Shown: piece by piece, positions 53,624 to 63,341 of the stretch
How the letters are laid out: each line of letters opens with the position of its first letter
Position numbering within the stretch: the first letter of the stretch is position 1
DNA from: Devosia algicola
GTDB lineage: Bacteria > Pseudomonadota > Alphaproteobacteria > Rhizobiales > Devosiaceae
Assembly (NCBI RefSeq): GCF_028816455.1
Contig: NZ_CP118246.1
Location: 2,432,501 to 2,496,500, forward strand
Direction: 5' to 3'
Length of the DNA: 64,000 nt
Program-made: the position numbers and the translations under genes
Notes under the pieces: generated by a model
Told to the model about the DNA's origin: nothing
Databases searched by the model: none
Seen by the model: the letters and a program-made list of their open reading frames with translations, nothing else

Positions 53624-54934
53624 TCAATGTCGCCCAAACCGAGCCACAAAGAAACCGTCCATGCCGCCTTCCTGTCCACCCGGCGCCAGTCCCGGATGGG
53701 TGCGCAGCAGACCTTTTGTCGATACAGCACCCGCCAGATCGCCTATTTCGTCGGGCCTGATGGGCAACAACTTCAGATCTGGCAATTGTTCCAACGCCCA
53801 ATCAACCTGTGCCTCACCCTCCTCGGGTTCCAGCGAACATACGCAATATAGCAGCACCCCACCGCGATTGAGACAACGAAACGCGTTAATCAATAACGCG
53901 CGCTGGATACTGACCCGCCCGGCAATGTCGCTGGCCATCCGGTGCCAAATGACTTCGGGGTGTCGCCGGAACGTTCCGGTGGCCGAACAGGGTGCGTCCA
54001 GCAACACGCCATCAAATCCCTGGTCCGGCGCGAAAGTGGCCGCATCGGCAGTGACGGTCTCGGCTTGATAGCCCAGCCGATCAAGATTGGTCTTGAGACG
54101 ATCCATGCGCTTGGCATCGCTATCGAGCGCGGTAACTGCATAGCCAGACTTGATCAATTGGGCCGTCTTGCCGCCAGGGGCCGCGCAAAGGTCGAGCACA
54201 CGCGCGCCGGCTTCCAACCCCAACAGACGTGCTGGCAGCGCAGACGCCGCGTCCTGCACCCACCAGCGCCCCTCGGCGTAGCCTGGCAATGCCTCAACCG
54301 GTCGGTCGCGCGTTTCGATACGAACCGAATCACCCATGAGCGGCATGGCACCCAACGCCGCTATCAAATCGGGATCATTGTCCCTAAGCGTCAGATCTAG
54401 CGGTGCCCCGGCAATCAATGCATCGGTAAACGAAGAAATCGCATCTTCCCCATAGGCATCAACCCAAGTGTCGCCAAATGTATCGGGGATCAGCAGATCA
54501 TCAGCGAGCGACCAGTATTTCGCCGAATTGGCTTGTGCCCGACGCAGAACGGCATTCATCAGTCCACTCAGGTGCTGAGCCTTCTTGTCGCGCTTCAGCG
54601 CCTCAACCGCCAGGAACACGGCACTATGCGCACCAAGGTCGGGCAGAAAGATCAATTGCGCCAGCGACAGGCGCAATACGGCTTCAAAACTGCCGCTCTT
54701 GCCGGGCATGCCCTTTTCGAGCAAGGCATGGATGATGAAGCTAATCTGCCCGTGCCGACGCAATGCCGTCGTAATTAGTCGATTGGCCGTGGCGCGATCA
54801 CGGCTATCGGCGATATCGCTGGCGTCCAGCGCAACAAAATTGTCGCCAGCCAGTACAGAGCGCAGCCGGGTCGCAGCCGTCAGGCGCAGGGCGAGCCCTG
54901 CCGGTTCTTTTTTGCAGTCAAAGCGTTCACTCAT
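53624..54934 (-). CDS. rsmB: RsmB-type rRNA (cytosine-C5) methyltransferase
   Basis: 436 residues: N-terminal NusB-like domain (about 20-150; RLSLAQLIFLPDLGAHSAVFLAVEALK), then a Rossmann methyltransferase. SAM-binding LDLCAAPGGKTAQL (about 243-256), catalytic LDAPCSATGTFRRHPEV and CVCSLEPEEGEAQV supply the two cysteines of m5C enzymes. Its ATG overlaps the htpX stop (ATGA). The target is 16S rRNA C967 by family; alphaproteobacterial members are usually annotated this way. Confidence 0.92.
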   Translation of the reverse strand: MSERFDCKKEPAGLALRLTAATRLRSVLAGDNFVALDASDIADSRDRATANRLITTALRRHGQISFIIHALLEKGMPGKSGSFEAVLRLSLAQLIFLPDLGAHSAVFLAVEALKRDKKAQHLSGLMNAVLRRAQANSAKYWSLADDLLIPDTFGDTWVDAYGEDAISSFTDALIAGAPLDLTLRDNDPDLIAALGAMPLMGDSVRIETRDRPVEALPGYAEGRWWVQDAASALPARLLGLEAGARVLDLCAAPGGKTAQLIKSGYAVTALDSDAKRMDRLKTNLDRLGYQAETVTADAATFAPDQGFDGVLLDAPCSATGTFRRHPEVIWHRMASDIAGRVSIQRALLINAFRCLNRGGVLLYCVCSLEPEEGEAQVDWALEQLPDLKLLPIRPDEIGDLAGAVSTKGLLRTHPGLAPGGQEGGMDGFFVARFGRH

Positions 54935-55914
54935 CCCCAGGGACCGCGATTTTCGCCGTCCTCATCATCACGCCGTATTTGTGGCACGCGCCAGCTTCCG
55001 CCCTGACCAGGCGCTGCCCGCACCATGCCCGAACGCGAAGCACTTGTTGGGCTCTTATGGTTCACCTGCATCTCACTCGCAAGGTTTGTCAGTGCAGCAA
55101 TCCGGTTGGCCGTGTCGGGATGGGTGGAAAACAGATTGTCCATGCGCCGCCCGCTCAACGGATTGATGATATACATGTGCGCCATGGCCGGATTGCGTTC
55201 TGCCGCCACATTGACCCGTTGCGTCGCTGAACCGGCAATTTTGCGCAGGGCAGAAGCCAGCGCCAGCGGATCGCCTGAAATTTCGGCGCCCGCCTTGTCC
55301 GCCTCATATTCGCGGGTACGGCTCACCGCCATTTGCACTAGCATTGCCGCTACCGGTGCCAGAAACACCATGAGCAGCGCACCCATGCCGCCCAGTGGAT
55401 TATCGCGTCGATTGCCACCACCAAAGAACAGCCCGAACTGTGCCAGCATGGAGATGGCACCGGCAAATGTTGCGGTAATCGTCATGGTCAGTGTGTCGCG
55501 ATTGCGGATATGACCCAACTCATGGGCGACGACCGCAGCGACTTCACGGGTTTCAAGATGTTGCAGCAGGCCTGAAGATACGGCAACCGCTGCGTGTTGG
55601 GGGTCGCGGCCCGTCGCAAAGGCATTGGGTTGATCGGTCTGGATCAGGTAAACTTCGGGCGTTGGAATGCCCGCACGCCGTGACAGCACATCGACCATTT
55701 CGTAAAGTTCGGGCGCCCGGCTTTGCGCCACGGGTACCGCATTTTGCATGCGCAGCACCAATTTGTCCGAATTCCAGTAGCCGATGGCATTGGTCACCAG
55801 CGCAAAGCCAAATGCCAGCACCATACCACCGGTACCTCCGATGAAGTAGCCAACGGCCATGAACAGCGCGGTCAGCCCGGCCAGTAACACACCTGTACGA
55901 AGAGCGTTGAACAT
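54931..55914 (-). CDS. htpX: zinc metalloprotease HtpX
   Basis: Inner-membrane quality-control protease. 327 residues from ATG 55914 (MFNALRTGVLLAGLTALFMAVG). Two N-terminal membrane segments, then the zinc site VVAHELGHIRNRD (about residues 128-140), two more membrane segments (about 145-175 and 185-205) and a distal Glu in RTREYEADKAGAEISGDP. The C-terminal tail is polar and Arg/Gly-rich. First gene of htpX-rsmB. Confidence 0.95.
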   Translation of the reverse strand: MFNALRTGVLLAGLTALFMAVGYFIGGTGGMVLAFGFALVTNAIGYWNSDKLVLRMQNAVPVAQSRAPELYEMVDVLSRRAGIPTPEVYLIQTDQPNAFATGRDPQHAAVAVSSGLLQHLETREVAAVVAHELGHIRNRDTLTMTITATFAGAISMLAQFGLFFGGGNRRDNPLGGMGALLMVFLAPVAAMLVQMAVSRTREYEADKAGAEISGDPLALASALRKIAGSATQRVNVAAERNPAMAHMYIINPLSGRRMDNLFSTHPDTANRIAALTNLASEMQVNHKSPTSASRSGMVRAAPGQGGSWRVPQIRRDDEDGENRGPWG

Positions 55915-55999
55915 CAAGCCTCATCCTGCCAATCTAAGGCCAATATGTTGGGAGCCGAACGCTTCCGCGCAAGATGCCAGCCCTGGATGTCAGCACACC

Positions 56000-56197
56000 A
56001 TGACCCAAACGCCCCCGCCAGCACCCACAAAGACACTGACGCCTGCAGCCCGCCGCGCCCTGGCCGAAGCCGAGGCGCGCCGCGCCGATCTGGATCGGCG
56101 ACTGGCCGAAGCGCCACCTGAAACCGGCGGTCGCGGCGGTTTGGAGCCTGCCCGATATGGCGATTGGGAAATAAAGGGCCTGACCAGTGATTTTTAG
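56000..56197 (+). CDS. DUF1674 protein, SDHAF4-like succinate dehydrogenase assembly factor
   Basis: 65 residues from ATG 56000: a Pro-rich start, a charged helix (RRALAEAEARRADLDRRLAE), then the family signature RGGLEPARYGDWEIKGLTSDF at the C-terminus. DUF1674 is the bacterial relative of mitochondrial SDHAF4, which binds flavinated SdhA before assembly with SdhB. The role here is inferred, but an sdh operon is present 28 kb away. The stop overlaps the convergent ccmG by four bases. Confidence 0.85.
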   Translation: MTQTPPPAPTKTLTPAARRALAEAEARRADLDRRLAEAPPETGGRGGLEPARYGDWEIKGLTSDF

Positions 56198-56736
56198 GGT
56201 TTGACTGCCCGGGCTTTCTCGATTGCGGGCAGAATTACATTTTCTACATCCGTCCCACTCATCGGGCCGACATGTTTGAACGTGATTACCCCGCGCGTAT
56301 CGACAATAAAGGTTTCGGGCACCCCGTAAACGCCCCAGTCAATGGAGACGCGCCGATTGTCATCCGCGCCCACCCGATCATAGGGATTGCCCAGTTCCTC
56401 AAGAAACGCCACGGCATTTTCCGGTTTGTCCGCCTGATTGATGCCAAAGAGCTGGACGCCGGACACGTCCTTGAGCGCGCTTAGTATCGGATGCTCTTCA
56501 CGGCAGGGCACGCACCAACTGGCAAAGACGTTGACCACGGTAACCGCGCCCTTGAGGCTTTCTGTATCAAAGCCGGGAACGCCCAGCCCTGCAACGGCGG
56601 GCATGGAGAACTCTGGTGCTGGCTTGTCGATCAATACTGAACGCACAAGGTTCGGATCGCGATCGATCGAGGCGGCAAATACCGCCAGGAGCCCGACCAG
56701 CACCAACAATGGTAGCGCAAAAAACACATAGCGCAT
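56194..56736 (-). CDS. ccmG: cytochrome c maturation thioredoxin CcmG (DsbE)
   Basis: Periplasmic membrane-anchored thioredoxin keeping apocytochrome c cysteines reduced. About 180 residues; N-terminal membrane anchor (MRYVFFALPLLVLVGLLAVF). Active site FASWCVPCREEHP, followed by GVYGVPETFIVDTRG with the cis-Pro region. Its ATG 56736 shares a base with the ccmD stop (TGATG); GTG 56739 is also possible. Confidence 0.93.
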   Translation of the reverse strand: MRYVFFALPLLVLVGLLAVFAASIDRDPNLVRSVLIDKPAPEFSMPAVAGLGVPGFDTESLKGAVTVVNVFASWCVPCREEHPILSALKDVSGVQLFGINQADKPENAVAFLEELGNPYDRVGADDNRRVSIDWGVYGVPETFIVDTRGVITFKHVGPMSGTDVENVILPAIEKARAVKP

Positions 56737-56903
56737 CACGGTGCGTCCGAGCGCCGGCGCAGGCCTTGCGCTTCAAGTGCCGCGAGCCGTCTTGCCACCC
56801 GTCGCGCGTCGATGCGTACCGCGCAAATCAGCGCGAAAACAGCCACAACAACCCCGACATAGGCCCAGATAATAAAAATCGCGTGTGGTCCCAGATCCAT
56901 CAT
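56736..56903 (-). CDS. ccmD: haem exporter protein CcmD
   Basis: Small one-helix protein holding CcmE to the CcmABC complex. About 55 residues starting MMDLGPHAIFIIWAYVGVVV, with one membrane segment (about 8-28) and the Arg/Ala-rich cytoplasmic tail typical of CcmD (ARRVARRLAALEAQG). The start overlaps the ccmC stop and its end overlaps ccmG. Confidence 0.88.
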   Translation of the reverse strand: MMDLGPHAIFIIWAYVGVVVAVFALICAVRIDARRVARRLAALEAQGLRRRSDAP

Positions 56904-57658
56904 GCCAACGCCCCCGCAGCGCGTCGCTCCAGCCCCATCGCCCGGCGCCGCCGAATTTCGGTATGCATGGCCTTGAGATGCAGCACGAGAAACAAAAAAG
57001 TGAAGGCAAAGAACATCAGGAACAATGGTATCAGGATCGAAGGCGGCATGGTTGGCCCACCGGCGCGGAATACGCTGGCAGGTTGATGCAGAGTGCTCCA
57101 CCAATCCACCGAAAATTTGATGATCGGAATATTGACCGCCCCGACCAGCGTGAAGACCGCAATGACCCGCGCCGCGCGCAACTGATCATCAAACGCCCGC
57201 CACAGGGCGATAATGCCCAGATAGATAAGCAATAGCACCAGCGTCGAGGTCATGCGCCCGTCCCATTCCCAGAAGGTGCCCCAGGTCGGTCGCCCCCAAA
57301 GCGCCCCGGTGTAAAGCGCCAGCGCGGTAAATACTGCTCCAAGTGGCGCCGCCGCCTTCATTGAAACATCGGCCAAAGGATGCCGCCAAACCAGTGTACC
57401 CAGTGCCGAAACCGCCATGATCACGTAGACGAATTGGCTGAGCCATGCATTGGGAACATGCACATACATGATCCGCACCGTTTCACCCATCTGATAATCT
57501 TGGGGCGAATTGAAAAAGGCAAAATAGAGCCCGACACCGAACAGCACCGTGGTGATGCCCACCAACGGCCACAACAGCGGTTGTGTCCAGGCCGCGAACT
57601 GGCCGGGATGGGCAATGCGGCTGAACCAACCCTGCCTGGATTTGCTGTCAATGCTCAT
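56900..57658 (-). CDS. ccmC: haem-handling membrane protein CcmC
   Basis: Loads haem onto CcmE. 252 residues, six membrane segments. The WWD-type haem-binding motif is WGTFWEWDGRMTSTL (about residues 124-138), with flanking conserved His in MYVHVPNAWLSQF and TLHQPAS. ATGA overlap with ccmD. Together with ccmA, B, D and G it forms a compact operon; ccmE, F and H are not in the window. Confidence 0.95.
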   Translation of the reverse strand: MSIDSKSRQGWFSRIAHPGQFAAWTQPLLWPLVGITTVLFGVGLYFAFFNSPQDYQMGETVRIMYVHVPNAWLSQFVYVIMAVSALGTLVWRHPLADVSMKAAAPLGAVFTALALYTGALWGRPTWGTFWEWDGRMTSTLVLLLIYLGIIALWRAFDDQLRAARVIAVFTLVGAVNIPIIKFSVDWWSTLHQPASVFRAGGPTMPPSILIPLFLMFFAFTFLFLVLHLKAMHTEIRRRRAMGLERRAAGALA

Positions 57659-57667
57659 AGGCCGCCC

Positions 57668-58333
57668 CTAATCTTCCCCCCACTTTATCGCAAGCGCCGC
57701 CACAAAGGGAGCCAGCGCCACCGCCATGAGACTGATTGCCGCAAGAAACAATAGCGCGGCACCCGACTGATCGGCGCCAACACCTGTCGAAATCGCCCCC
57801 ACCCCAAAGATCAGCACCGGGATCGCCATCGGCAGGATCAGTACCGGCGCAATCAGCCCACCACCACGGATCGACACAGTAACCGCCGCGCCGATTGCGC
57901 CCAGCGCCACCAACGCCGGTGTGCCAATCAGCAACGAGACCACCGCCCGCCCCAGTGTCGCCACATCCATGGCCAGCATGATGGCCAACAGCGGACTGGC
58001 AATGATCAGGGGCAGCGCTGTCAGCAGCCAATGGGCAATCACTTTTGCGCCAATGATCGCCGAAAAAGGCAAATCTGCCTGCCGGAGCAAAATCAGCGTG
58101 CCATCCTCATGGTCTGCCCGAAACAGTCGATCCAGTCCCAGTAGCATCGACAGGAACGCCGCGATCCAGACAATCGCCGGTGCCAGACGGGATAATGTCG
58201 TCTTGTCTGGACCAATGGCGAAGGGCACGATCACGCCCACCATCACAAAAAACAACACCAGCGTCAGTACATCGCCACCGCCTCGCGCCGCCAGTTTCAA
58301 CTCGCGCCCCAGAACGGTGCCAAATGCGCTCAT
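57668..58333 (-). CDS. ccmB: haem ABC exporter membrane subunit CcmB
   Basis: 221 residues, six membrane segments, from ATG 58333 (MSAFGTVLGRELKLAARGGG). Family sequence FFVMVGVIVPFAIGPDKTTLSRL and RQADLPFSAIIGAKVIAHWL. Its start overlaps the ccmA stop (ATGA), and nine bases separate it from ccmC. Confidence 0.94.
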   Translation of the reverse strand: MSAFGTVLGRELKLAARGGGDVLTLVLFFVMVGVIVPFAIGPDKTTLSRLAPAIVWIAAFLSMLLGLDRLFRADHEDGTLILLRQADLPFSAIIGAKVIAHWLLTALPLIIASPLLAIMLAMDVATLGRAVVSLLIGTPALVALGAIGAAVTVSIRGGGLIAPVLILPMAIPVLIFGVGAISTGVGADQSGAALLFLAAISLMAVALAPFVAALAIKWGED

Positions 58334-58965
58334 GAGTGATTCCCCAGGCGCAACACCCGCCCGCATGCAGCATCGCCCAGCGGCAGATCATCATGGGTCG
58401 CGGCAATCACGAGACCGCCCCCCTCGAGATGCTCGTCGAGCAGCGCACCGATCAACTGGTCGCCGGCGCTATCGAGAGCCGCCATTGGCTCATCGAGCAG
58501 CCAGATCGGCCGGTGGCTGACCAACAGGCGCGCCAACGCCAGCCGCTTGCCCTGGCCAGCGGACAGATGTCCGGCGTCGATAGCAGCAATATCGCCCAAC
58601 CCCACACGCTCCAGCGCAGCCGCTACGGCGCTGCCGGTTCGACCATTGAGCACCGCCCAGAAGTTGAGGTTTTCATGCACGCTCAACCGAGCCTTGACCG
58701 CGTTCTGGTGCCCGCAAAAATGCAGTACTGGCGCGCCTTCCGAATCAGCGCCGTCAAACGTGATCTGACCAGCCTCGGGCGCTATCAAACCCGCAAGCGT
58801 CAAAAGCAATGTGGTCTTGCCGGCCCCGTTGGGACCGCGCAGTGCCAATGCCTCCCCGCCGCTGATTTCAAAATCGAGCCCGCGGAACAGGATATTGTCG
58901 CCGCGCCGCGTACTAAGCCCCGCAACGCGCACAGTGATTTCGCCAAAGGCTTGCCGATCTGTCAT
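58330..58965 (-). CDS. ccmA: haem ABC exporter ATPase CcmA
   Basis: ABC ATPase driving release of haem-loaded CcmE. 211 residues from ATG 58965 (MTDRQAFGEITVRVAGLST). Walker A GPNGAGKTTLLLTLAG, signature LSAGQGKRLALARL, Walker B WLLDEPMAALD. First gene of ccmABCDG, divergent from acnA; the 176-base gap holds both promoters. Confidence 0.95.
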   Translation of the reverse strand: MTDRQAFGEITVRVAGLSTRRGDNILFRGLDFEISGGEALALRGPNGAGKTTLLLTLAGLIAPEAGQITFDGADSEGAPVLHFCGHQNAVKARLSVHENLNFWAVLNGRTGSAVAAALERVGLGDIAAIDAGHLSAGQGKRLALARLLVSHRPIWLLDEPMAALDSAGDQLIGALLDEHLEGGGLVIAATHDDLPLGDAACGRVLRLGNHS

Positions 58966-59141
58966 GACCCCATGTCGTATTGAAACCAAGTGTGCACTGG
59001 CAAGCACCAATTTGTTTGGCTATAAGCGCATTTAGATTGGACTCATTCCAGCAAAGGCGCTGCGCTCTTGTGCCAACCGGGCAAACCTGCCCAACTTGGC
59101 CCAGCCGCATCGCCTTTGGAACCTAGCTAAAGGCGGGCATC

Positions 59142-61817
59142 GTGACCTCATCTCTCAATAGCTTCAAGTCAAAGACCACGCTCGATGTAGGCGGCAAGAC
59201 CTACACCTATTTTTCGCTGCCCCTGGCTGAAAAGAATGGTCTGGATGGCATTTCCGCTCTCCCGCACTCTATGAAAGTGGTGCTGGAAAACCTGTTGCGC
59301 TTTGAAGACGGGCGCACCGTAACCCGGGATGACATTCTGGCAGTGGCCGAATGGCTCAAATCGCGCACCTCCGAACACGAAATTTCCTACCGCCCGGCCC
59401 GCGTGCTGATGCAGGATTTTACCGGCGTACCCGCTGTCGTTGATCTGGCCGCCATGCGCGATGCCACGACCGGACTTGGTGCCGATCCCCAAAAGATCAA
59501 TCCGCTTGTCCCGGTCGACCTGGTCATCGATCACTCGGTCATGGTCGACAGTTTCGGCACGCCCGGCTCCTTCAGCCAGAATGTCGAACTGGAGTACAAG
59601 CGCAATGGCGAGCGCTACGAATTCCTGCGCTGGGGCCAGAAGGCCTTTGACAATTTCCGCGTTGTGCCACCCGGCACCGGCATTTGCCATCAGGTCAATC
59701 TGGAATATCTGGCCCAAACCGTGTGGACCCGGGATGAAAACGGCGAAACCGTCGCCTACCCCGATACGCTGGTAGGCACCGACAGCCACACCACCATGGT
59801 CAATGGTCTGTCGGTTCTGGGTTGGGGCGTTGGCGGCATTGAAGCTGAGGCCGCGATGCTGGGTCAGCCAATCACCATGATGATTCCCGAAGTTGTCGGC
59901 TTCAAGGTCACCGGCAAGATCAATGAAGGCATTACCGCCACCGATTTGGTGCTCACCATCACCGAAATGCTGCGCAAAAAAGGCGTTGTCGGCAAGTTCG
60001 TCGAATTTTATGGCCCCGGCCTCGATTTCCTCTCGCTTGAAGATCAGGCAACCATTGCCAACATGGCGCCCGAATATGGCGCCACCTGCGGCTTTTTCCC
60101 GATCGACAACGATACATTGAAATATCTGACCACCTCCGGACGCGCCGCTGATCGCGTGGCCTTGGTTGAAGCCTACGCAAAAGCCCAGGGCATGTTCCGC
60201 GAAACAGGTTCGCCGGATGCCGTTTATACCTCAACCTTGGAACTGGATTTGACGACGGTGGTGCCCTCGATTTCGGGACCAAAGCGGCCACAGGATCGTA
60301 TCGCGCTCGACGCCGCCAAGTTGGCCTTCGCCAAGGCGTTGCCCACCGAGTTCTCAAAAACAGACAATCCAAAGATCGATGTCGAAGGCACCGATTACGC
60401 AATCGGCCATGGCGATGTGGTAATCGCCGCCATCACGTCATGTACCAACACCTCCAACCCATCGGTTCTGGTTGCAGCGGGCCTCGTGGCGCGCAAGGCT
60501 CGTGCGCTGGGCCTTGACAGCAAACCATGGGTCAAGACCTCGCTGGCCCCCGGCTCGCAGGTGGTGACCGACTATCTCGATAGTGCCGGTCTTTCCGAAG
60601 ATCTCAATGCCATTGGCTTCAACCTGGTCGGCTATGGCTGCACAACTTGCATAGGCAATTCCGGCCCGCTGCCGGTCGAAATTTCCAAGGCCGTGCAATC
60701 GGGCGATCTCGTTGCGGCATCCGTCCTGTCGGGCAATCGTAACTTTGAGGGACGGGTCAATCCTGATGTAAAGGCCAACTTCCTGGCATCACCCCCATTG
60801 GTCGTTGCCTATGCGCTGGCAGGATCGATGAACATTGATATCACCACGGAACCTCTGGGCACCGGCTCGAACGGTCAGCCGGTCTATCTCAAGGATATTT
60901 GGCCCACCAATCACGAAGTCGCCGAAATTGTACGCACCCACGTGACACAGGCAATGTTCAAGGGCCGCTATTCGGACGTCTTTAAGGGCGATACCCACTG
61001 GCAGGGGATTGCCGTGGACGAATCCGAAACCTATGGCTGGAACTCGGGTTCGACGTATGTACAGAACCCGCCATATTTCGAAGATTTGAAAATGGAACCC
61101 GCCCCCGTCACCGACATCAACAAGGCGCGTATTTTGGGTCTGTTCCTTGATTCAATCACCACCGACCACATCTCGCCGGCGGGTTCATTCAAGGGCAACA
61201 CCCCGGCGGGTCGCTATCTCGAAGAGCATCAGGTTGCCCCGCGCGATTTCAATTCCTATGGCGCCCGTCGCGGCAATCACGAAGTAATGATGCGCGGCAC
61301 CTTTGCCAATATCCGCATCAAGAACCAGATGGTGCCGGGTGTGGAGGGCGGCTTTACCAAGGGCCCCGACGGCACAGAGATGGCGATGTATGACGCGGCA
61401 ATGGCCTATCAGGCACAGAACATCCCACTGGTGGTATTTGCCGGCAAGGAATACGGCACTGGCTCCAGCCGTGACTGGGCCGCCAAAGGCACCAATCTTT
61501 TGGGCATCCGCGCCGTCATCGCCCAAAGCTTTGAACGCATCCACCGCTCCAACCTTGTCGGTATGGGCGTCTTGCCACTGCAGTTCACCGAGGGTGAGAG
61601 CTGGCAGACGCTGGGTCTGGACGGTAGCGAAACCGTAACCATTGAAGGCATCGCCGACGTCGCGCCGCGCGCCGATGTCGCCGTCAAGATTGTTTCTGCC
61701 GATGGCAAGGAGCGCACAATCACCACCCGCTGTCGCATCGATACAGCCATTGAGTTGGACTATTATCGCCACGGCGGCATTTTGCATTATGTCCTGCGCA
61801 GCCTCGTTGCGGCCTGA
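59142..61817 (+). CDS. acnA: aconitate hydratase A
   Basis: Isomerises citrate to isocitrate with a 4Fe-4S cluster. 891 residues. GTG 59142 follows AAAGGCGGG and gives [20 protein letters not shown]. Cluster Cys are in [14 protein letters not shown] and [35 protein letters not shown] and [13 protein letters not shown] are also characteristic. The end [17 protein letters not shown] is normal; an AGCCT near 61800 falls in frame and is genuine. A strong terminator follows. Confidence 0.97.
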   Translation: MTSSLNSFKSKTTLDVGGKTYTYFSLPLAEKNGLDGISALPHSMKVVLENLLRFEDGRTVTRDDILAVAEWLKSRTSEHEISYRPARVLMQDFTGVPAVVDLAAMRDATTGLGADPQKINPLVPVDLVIDHSVMVDSFGTPGSFSQNVELEYKRNGERYEFLRWGQKAFDNFRVVPPGTGICHQVNLEYLAQTVWTRDENGETVAYPDTLVGTDSHTTMVNGLSVLGWGVGGIEAEAAMLGQPITMMIPEVVGFKVTGKINEGITATDLVLTITEMLRKKGVVGKFVEFYGPGLDFLSLEDQATIANMAPEYGATCGFFPIDNDTLKYLTTSGRAADRVALVEAYAKAQGMFRETGSPDAVYTSTLELDLTTVVPSISGPKRPQDRIALDAAKLAFAKALPTEFSKTDNPKIDVEGTDYAIGHGDVVIAAITSCTNTSNPSVLVAAGLVARKARALGLDSKPWVKTSLAPGSQVVTDYLDSAGLSEDLNAIGFNLVGYGCTTCIGNSGPLPVEISKAVQSGDLVAASVLSGNRNFEGRVNPDVKANFLASPPLVVAYALAGSMNIDITTEPLGTGSNGQPVYLKDIWPTNHEVAEIVRTHVTQAMFKGRYSDVFKGDTHWQGIAVDESETYGWNSGSTYVQNPPYFEDLKMEPAPVTDINKARILGLFLDSITTDHISPAGSFKGNTPAGRYLEEHQVAPRDFNSYGARRGNHEVMMRGTFANIRIKNQMVPGVEGGFTKGPDGTEMAMYDAAMAYQAQNIPLVVFAGKEYGTGSSRDWAAKGTNLLGIRAVIAQSFERIHRSNLVGMGVLPLQFTEGESWQTLGLDGSETVTIEGIADVAPRADVAVKIVSADGKERTITTRCRIDTAIELDYYRHGGILHYVLRSLVAA

Positions 61818-61842
61818 CGTCCGGCAAGCTTGAAACACCAAA

Positions 61843-61868
61843 CGACGACCTCCGGGTCGTCGCTTTTT
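61843..61868 (+). terminator. intrinsic terminator after acnA
   Basis: CGACGACC / GGTCGTCG with loop TCCG, followed by CTTTTTTG, 25 bases past the acnA stop: a textbook Rho-independent terminator. Confidence 0.92.
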
Positions 61869-61926
61869 TGTGCCTTCACCCTGATTTGACTGGCAACTGC
61901 CATCGGGCTCGCCTTACAACATCGCC

Positions 61927-62664
61927 ATGCGATCCTTTTCCACCCTGGCCCTCAGCTTAAGTCTTGCCGCCGCCCTGCTTGTCGCCGGCCCGGCGCACGC
62001 CGAAAAAACCCGACTGCAGGCCAAGGCCGTGGTTGAATTATTTACCAGTCAGGGCTGTTCGTCCTGCCCGCCCGCCGACAAATTGCTGACCCGGCTCAGT
62101 GCCAGGAACGATGTGATCACCCTAGCCTATCACGTCGACTACTGGGACTATATCGGCTGGCCCGACACTTTTGGCTCCGCGGAAAACTCCGAATATCAGC
62201 GCGCCTACGCAAAGAACTGGGAATCCTCGCGCATCTATACCCCGCAAATGGTCGTCAATGGCACAACCGGGGTTGTCGGGTCGCGCCAGAACGATGTCAC
62301 CGGCGCTCTGGATGGCGCCAAACTCGATTTGCCGGTCAAGCTGACGCTGGGCGACGATATGCTCAAGGTCGCGATTGCGGGCAAGGCCGGGGTCGGTAAG
62401 GCAACTGTTTGGCTCGTGAGCTATTCAACCCGCTCCAGCGTCGCCATTGAGCGTGGCGAAAATGCTGGTCAGACAATGATCTACTCCAATGTCGTGAATA
62501 ATCGGCAGGTACTTGGCATGTGGGAGCCGGAGGCCGGTGCCATGATCAAACTGCCACTGGGAGAATTGTTACAATCGCCAGGCAGCGGCGTCGCCATACT
62601 GGTGCAACAAGATCACGATAATCTTCCCGGTCCCATCATCGGCGCCGCCGCAATCGAAAACTGA
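61927..62664 (+). CDS. DUF1223 secreted thioredoxin-like protein
   Basis: 245 residues with a signal peptide ending AGPAHA. VVELFTSQGCSSCPPADKLL carries the family CxxC (SCPP... preceded by a third Cys), and AYHVDYWDYIGWPD is highly characteristic. Thioredoxin-like fold; exact role unknown, possibly an envelope oxidoreductase. A hairpin lies 17 bases beyond the stop. Confidence 0.9.
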   Translation: MRSFSTLALSLSLAAALLVAGPAHAEKTRLQAKAVVELFTSQGCSSCPPADKLLTRLSARNDVITLAYHVDYWDYIGWPDTFGSAENSEYQRAYAKNWESSRIYTPQMVVNGTTGVVGSRQNDVTGALDGAKLDLPVKLTLGDDMLKVAIAGKAGVGKATVWLVSYSTRSSVAIERGENAGQTMIYSNVVNNRQVLGMWEPEAGAMIKLPLGELLQSPGSGVAILVQQDHDNLPGPIIGAAAIEN

Positions 62665-62680
62665 CCCCCAGACAAAAAAA

Positions 62681-62705
62681 TCCCGTTCCTGGGGGAGGAA
62701 CGGGA
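62681..62705. terminator. strong hairpin flanked by an A-run
   Basis: TCCCGTTCCT / AGGAACGGGA, ten perfect base pairs, loop GGGGG. Seven A precede it, so the canonical hairpin-plus-T-run reads on the minus strand, although the nearest gene to end here (DUF1223) is on the plus strand. The 62665-62938 gap holds nothing else I recognise. Confidence 0.6.
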
Positions 62706-62938
62706 CAATCCAGATTTAGCCAAATAGGGCGATCGGCAAGCAAGCTTCAGGTTTGGGGGCTCATTCGGCCCGCCCGCCGATCACTGGAGGCAATAGTTGA
62801 TGTATGACACCGTAATTCGGCACAAGCGGGTTCAAACTGTGACCAAATTGAGGAATTTTGCCTCAGCGGCGCCTACCAGCCTATTGCCAAATTAGGCGAA
62901 TGCCGCAATCATGACCCATCTGTCATGGGAGAGCGCGC

Positions 62939-63331
62939 GTGGCCGAGGGCCATAACAAGATCGACAAGTCAGGCGTCATAGCGCTGGTCCATGCCAATGA
63001 TCAACCGGCCGCAGTCAACTCCGCAAAGCCCATTCCGGTTGTTGCATTTGACCGACGCGAACTTACACTGATTCTGTCCGTTTATGGTCGCAAGGTCAGC
63101 TCGGGCGACTGGCGCGACTATGCAATGGATTTTCTGAGGGAACGCGCCATATTCTCGATCTATGCCCGTGTCTCCGAACGGCCATTATACCTGATCGAAA
63201 AGACACCTAAACTGCGCAATCGTCAGGGCCAGTTTTCCGTTACCAACCAACAGGGCCGCATTCTAAAGCGCGGCCACGATCTGGCGTTGGTACTGCGGGT
63301 CCTCGACCCTCAACTCGCACTGATCCGCTAG
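62939..63331 (+). CDS. DUF2794 protein
   Basis: 130 residues from GTG 62939. The core IPVVAFDRRELTLILSVYGR, GDWRDYAMDFLRERAIFSIY, ERPLYLIEKTPKLRNRQGQ and KRGHDLALVLRVL matches DUF2794, found mainly in alphaproteobacteria, function unknown. No membrane segment or signal peptide. It is convergent with the di-haem oxidoreductase, ten bases apart. Confidence 0.88.
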   Translation: MAEGHNKIDKSGVIALVHANDQPAAVNSAKPIPVVAFDRRELTLILSVYGRKVSSGDWRDYAMDFLRERAIFSIYARVSERPLYLIEKTPKLRNRQGQFSVTNQQGRILKRGHDLALVLRVLDPQLALIR

Positions 63332-63341
63332 CCCATAGCGC

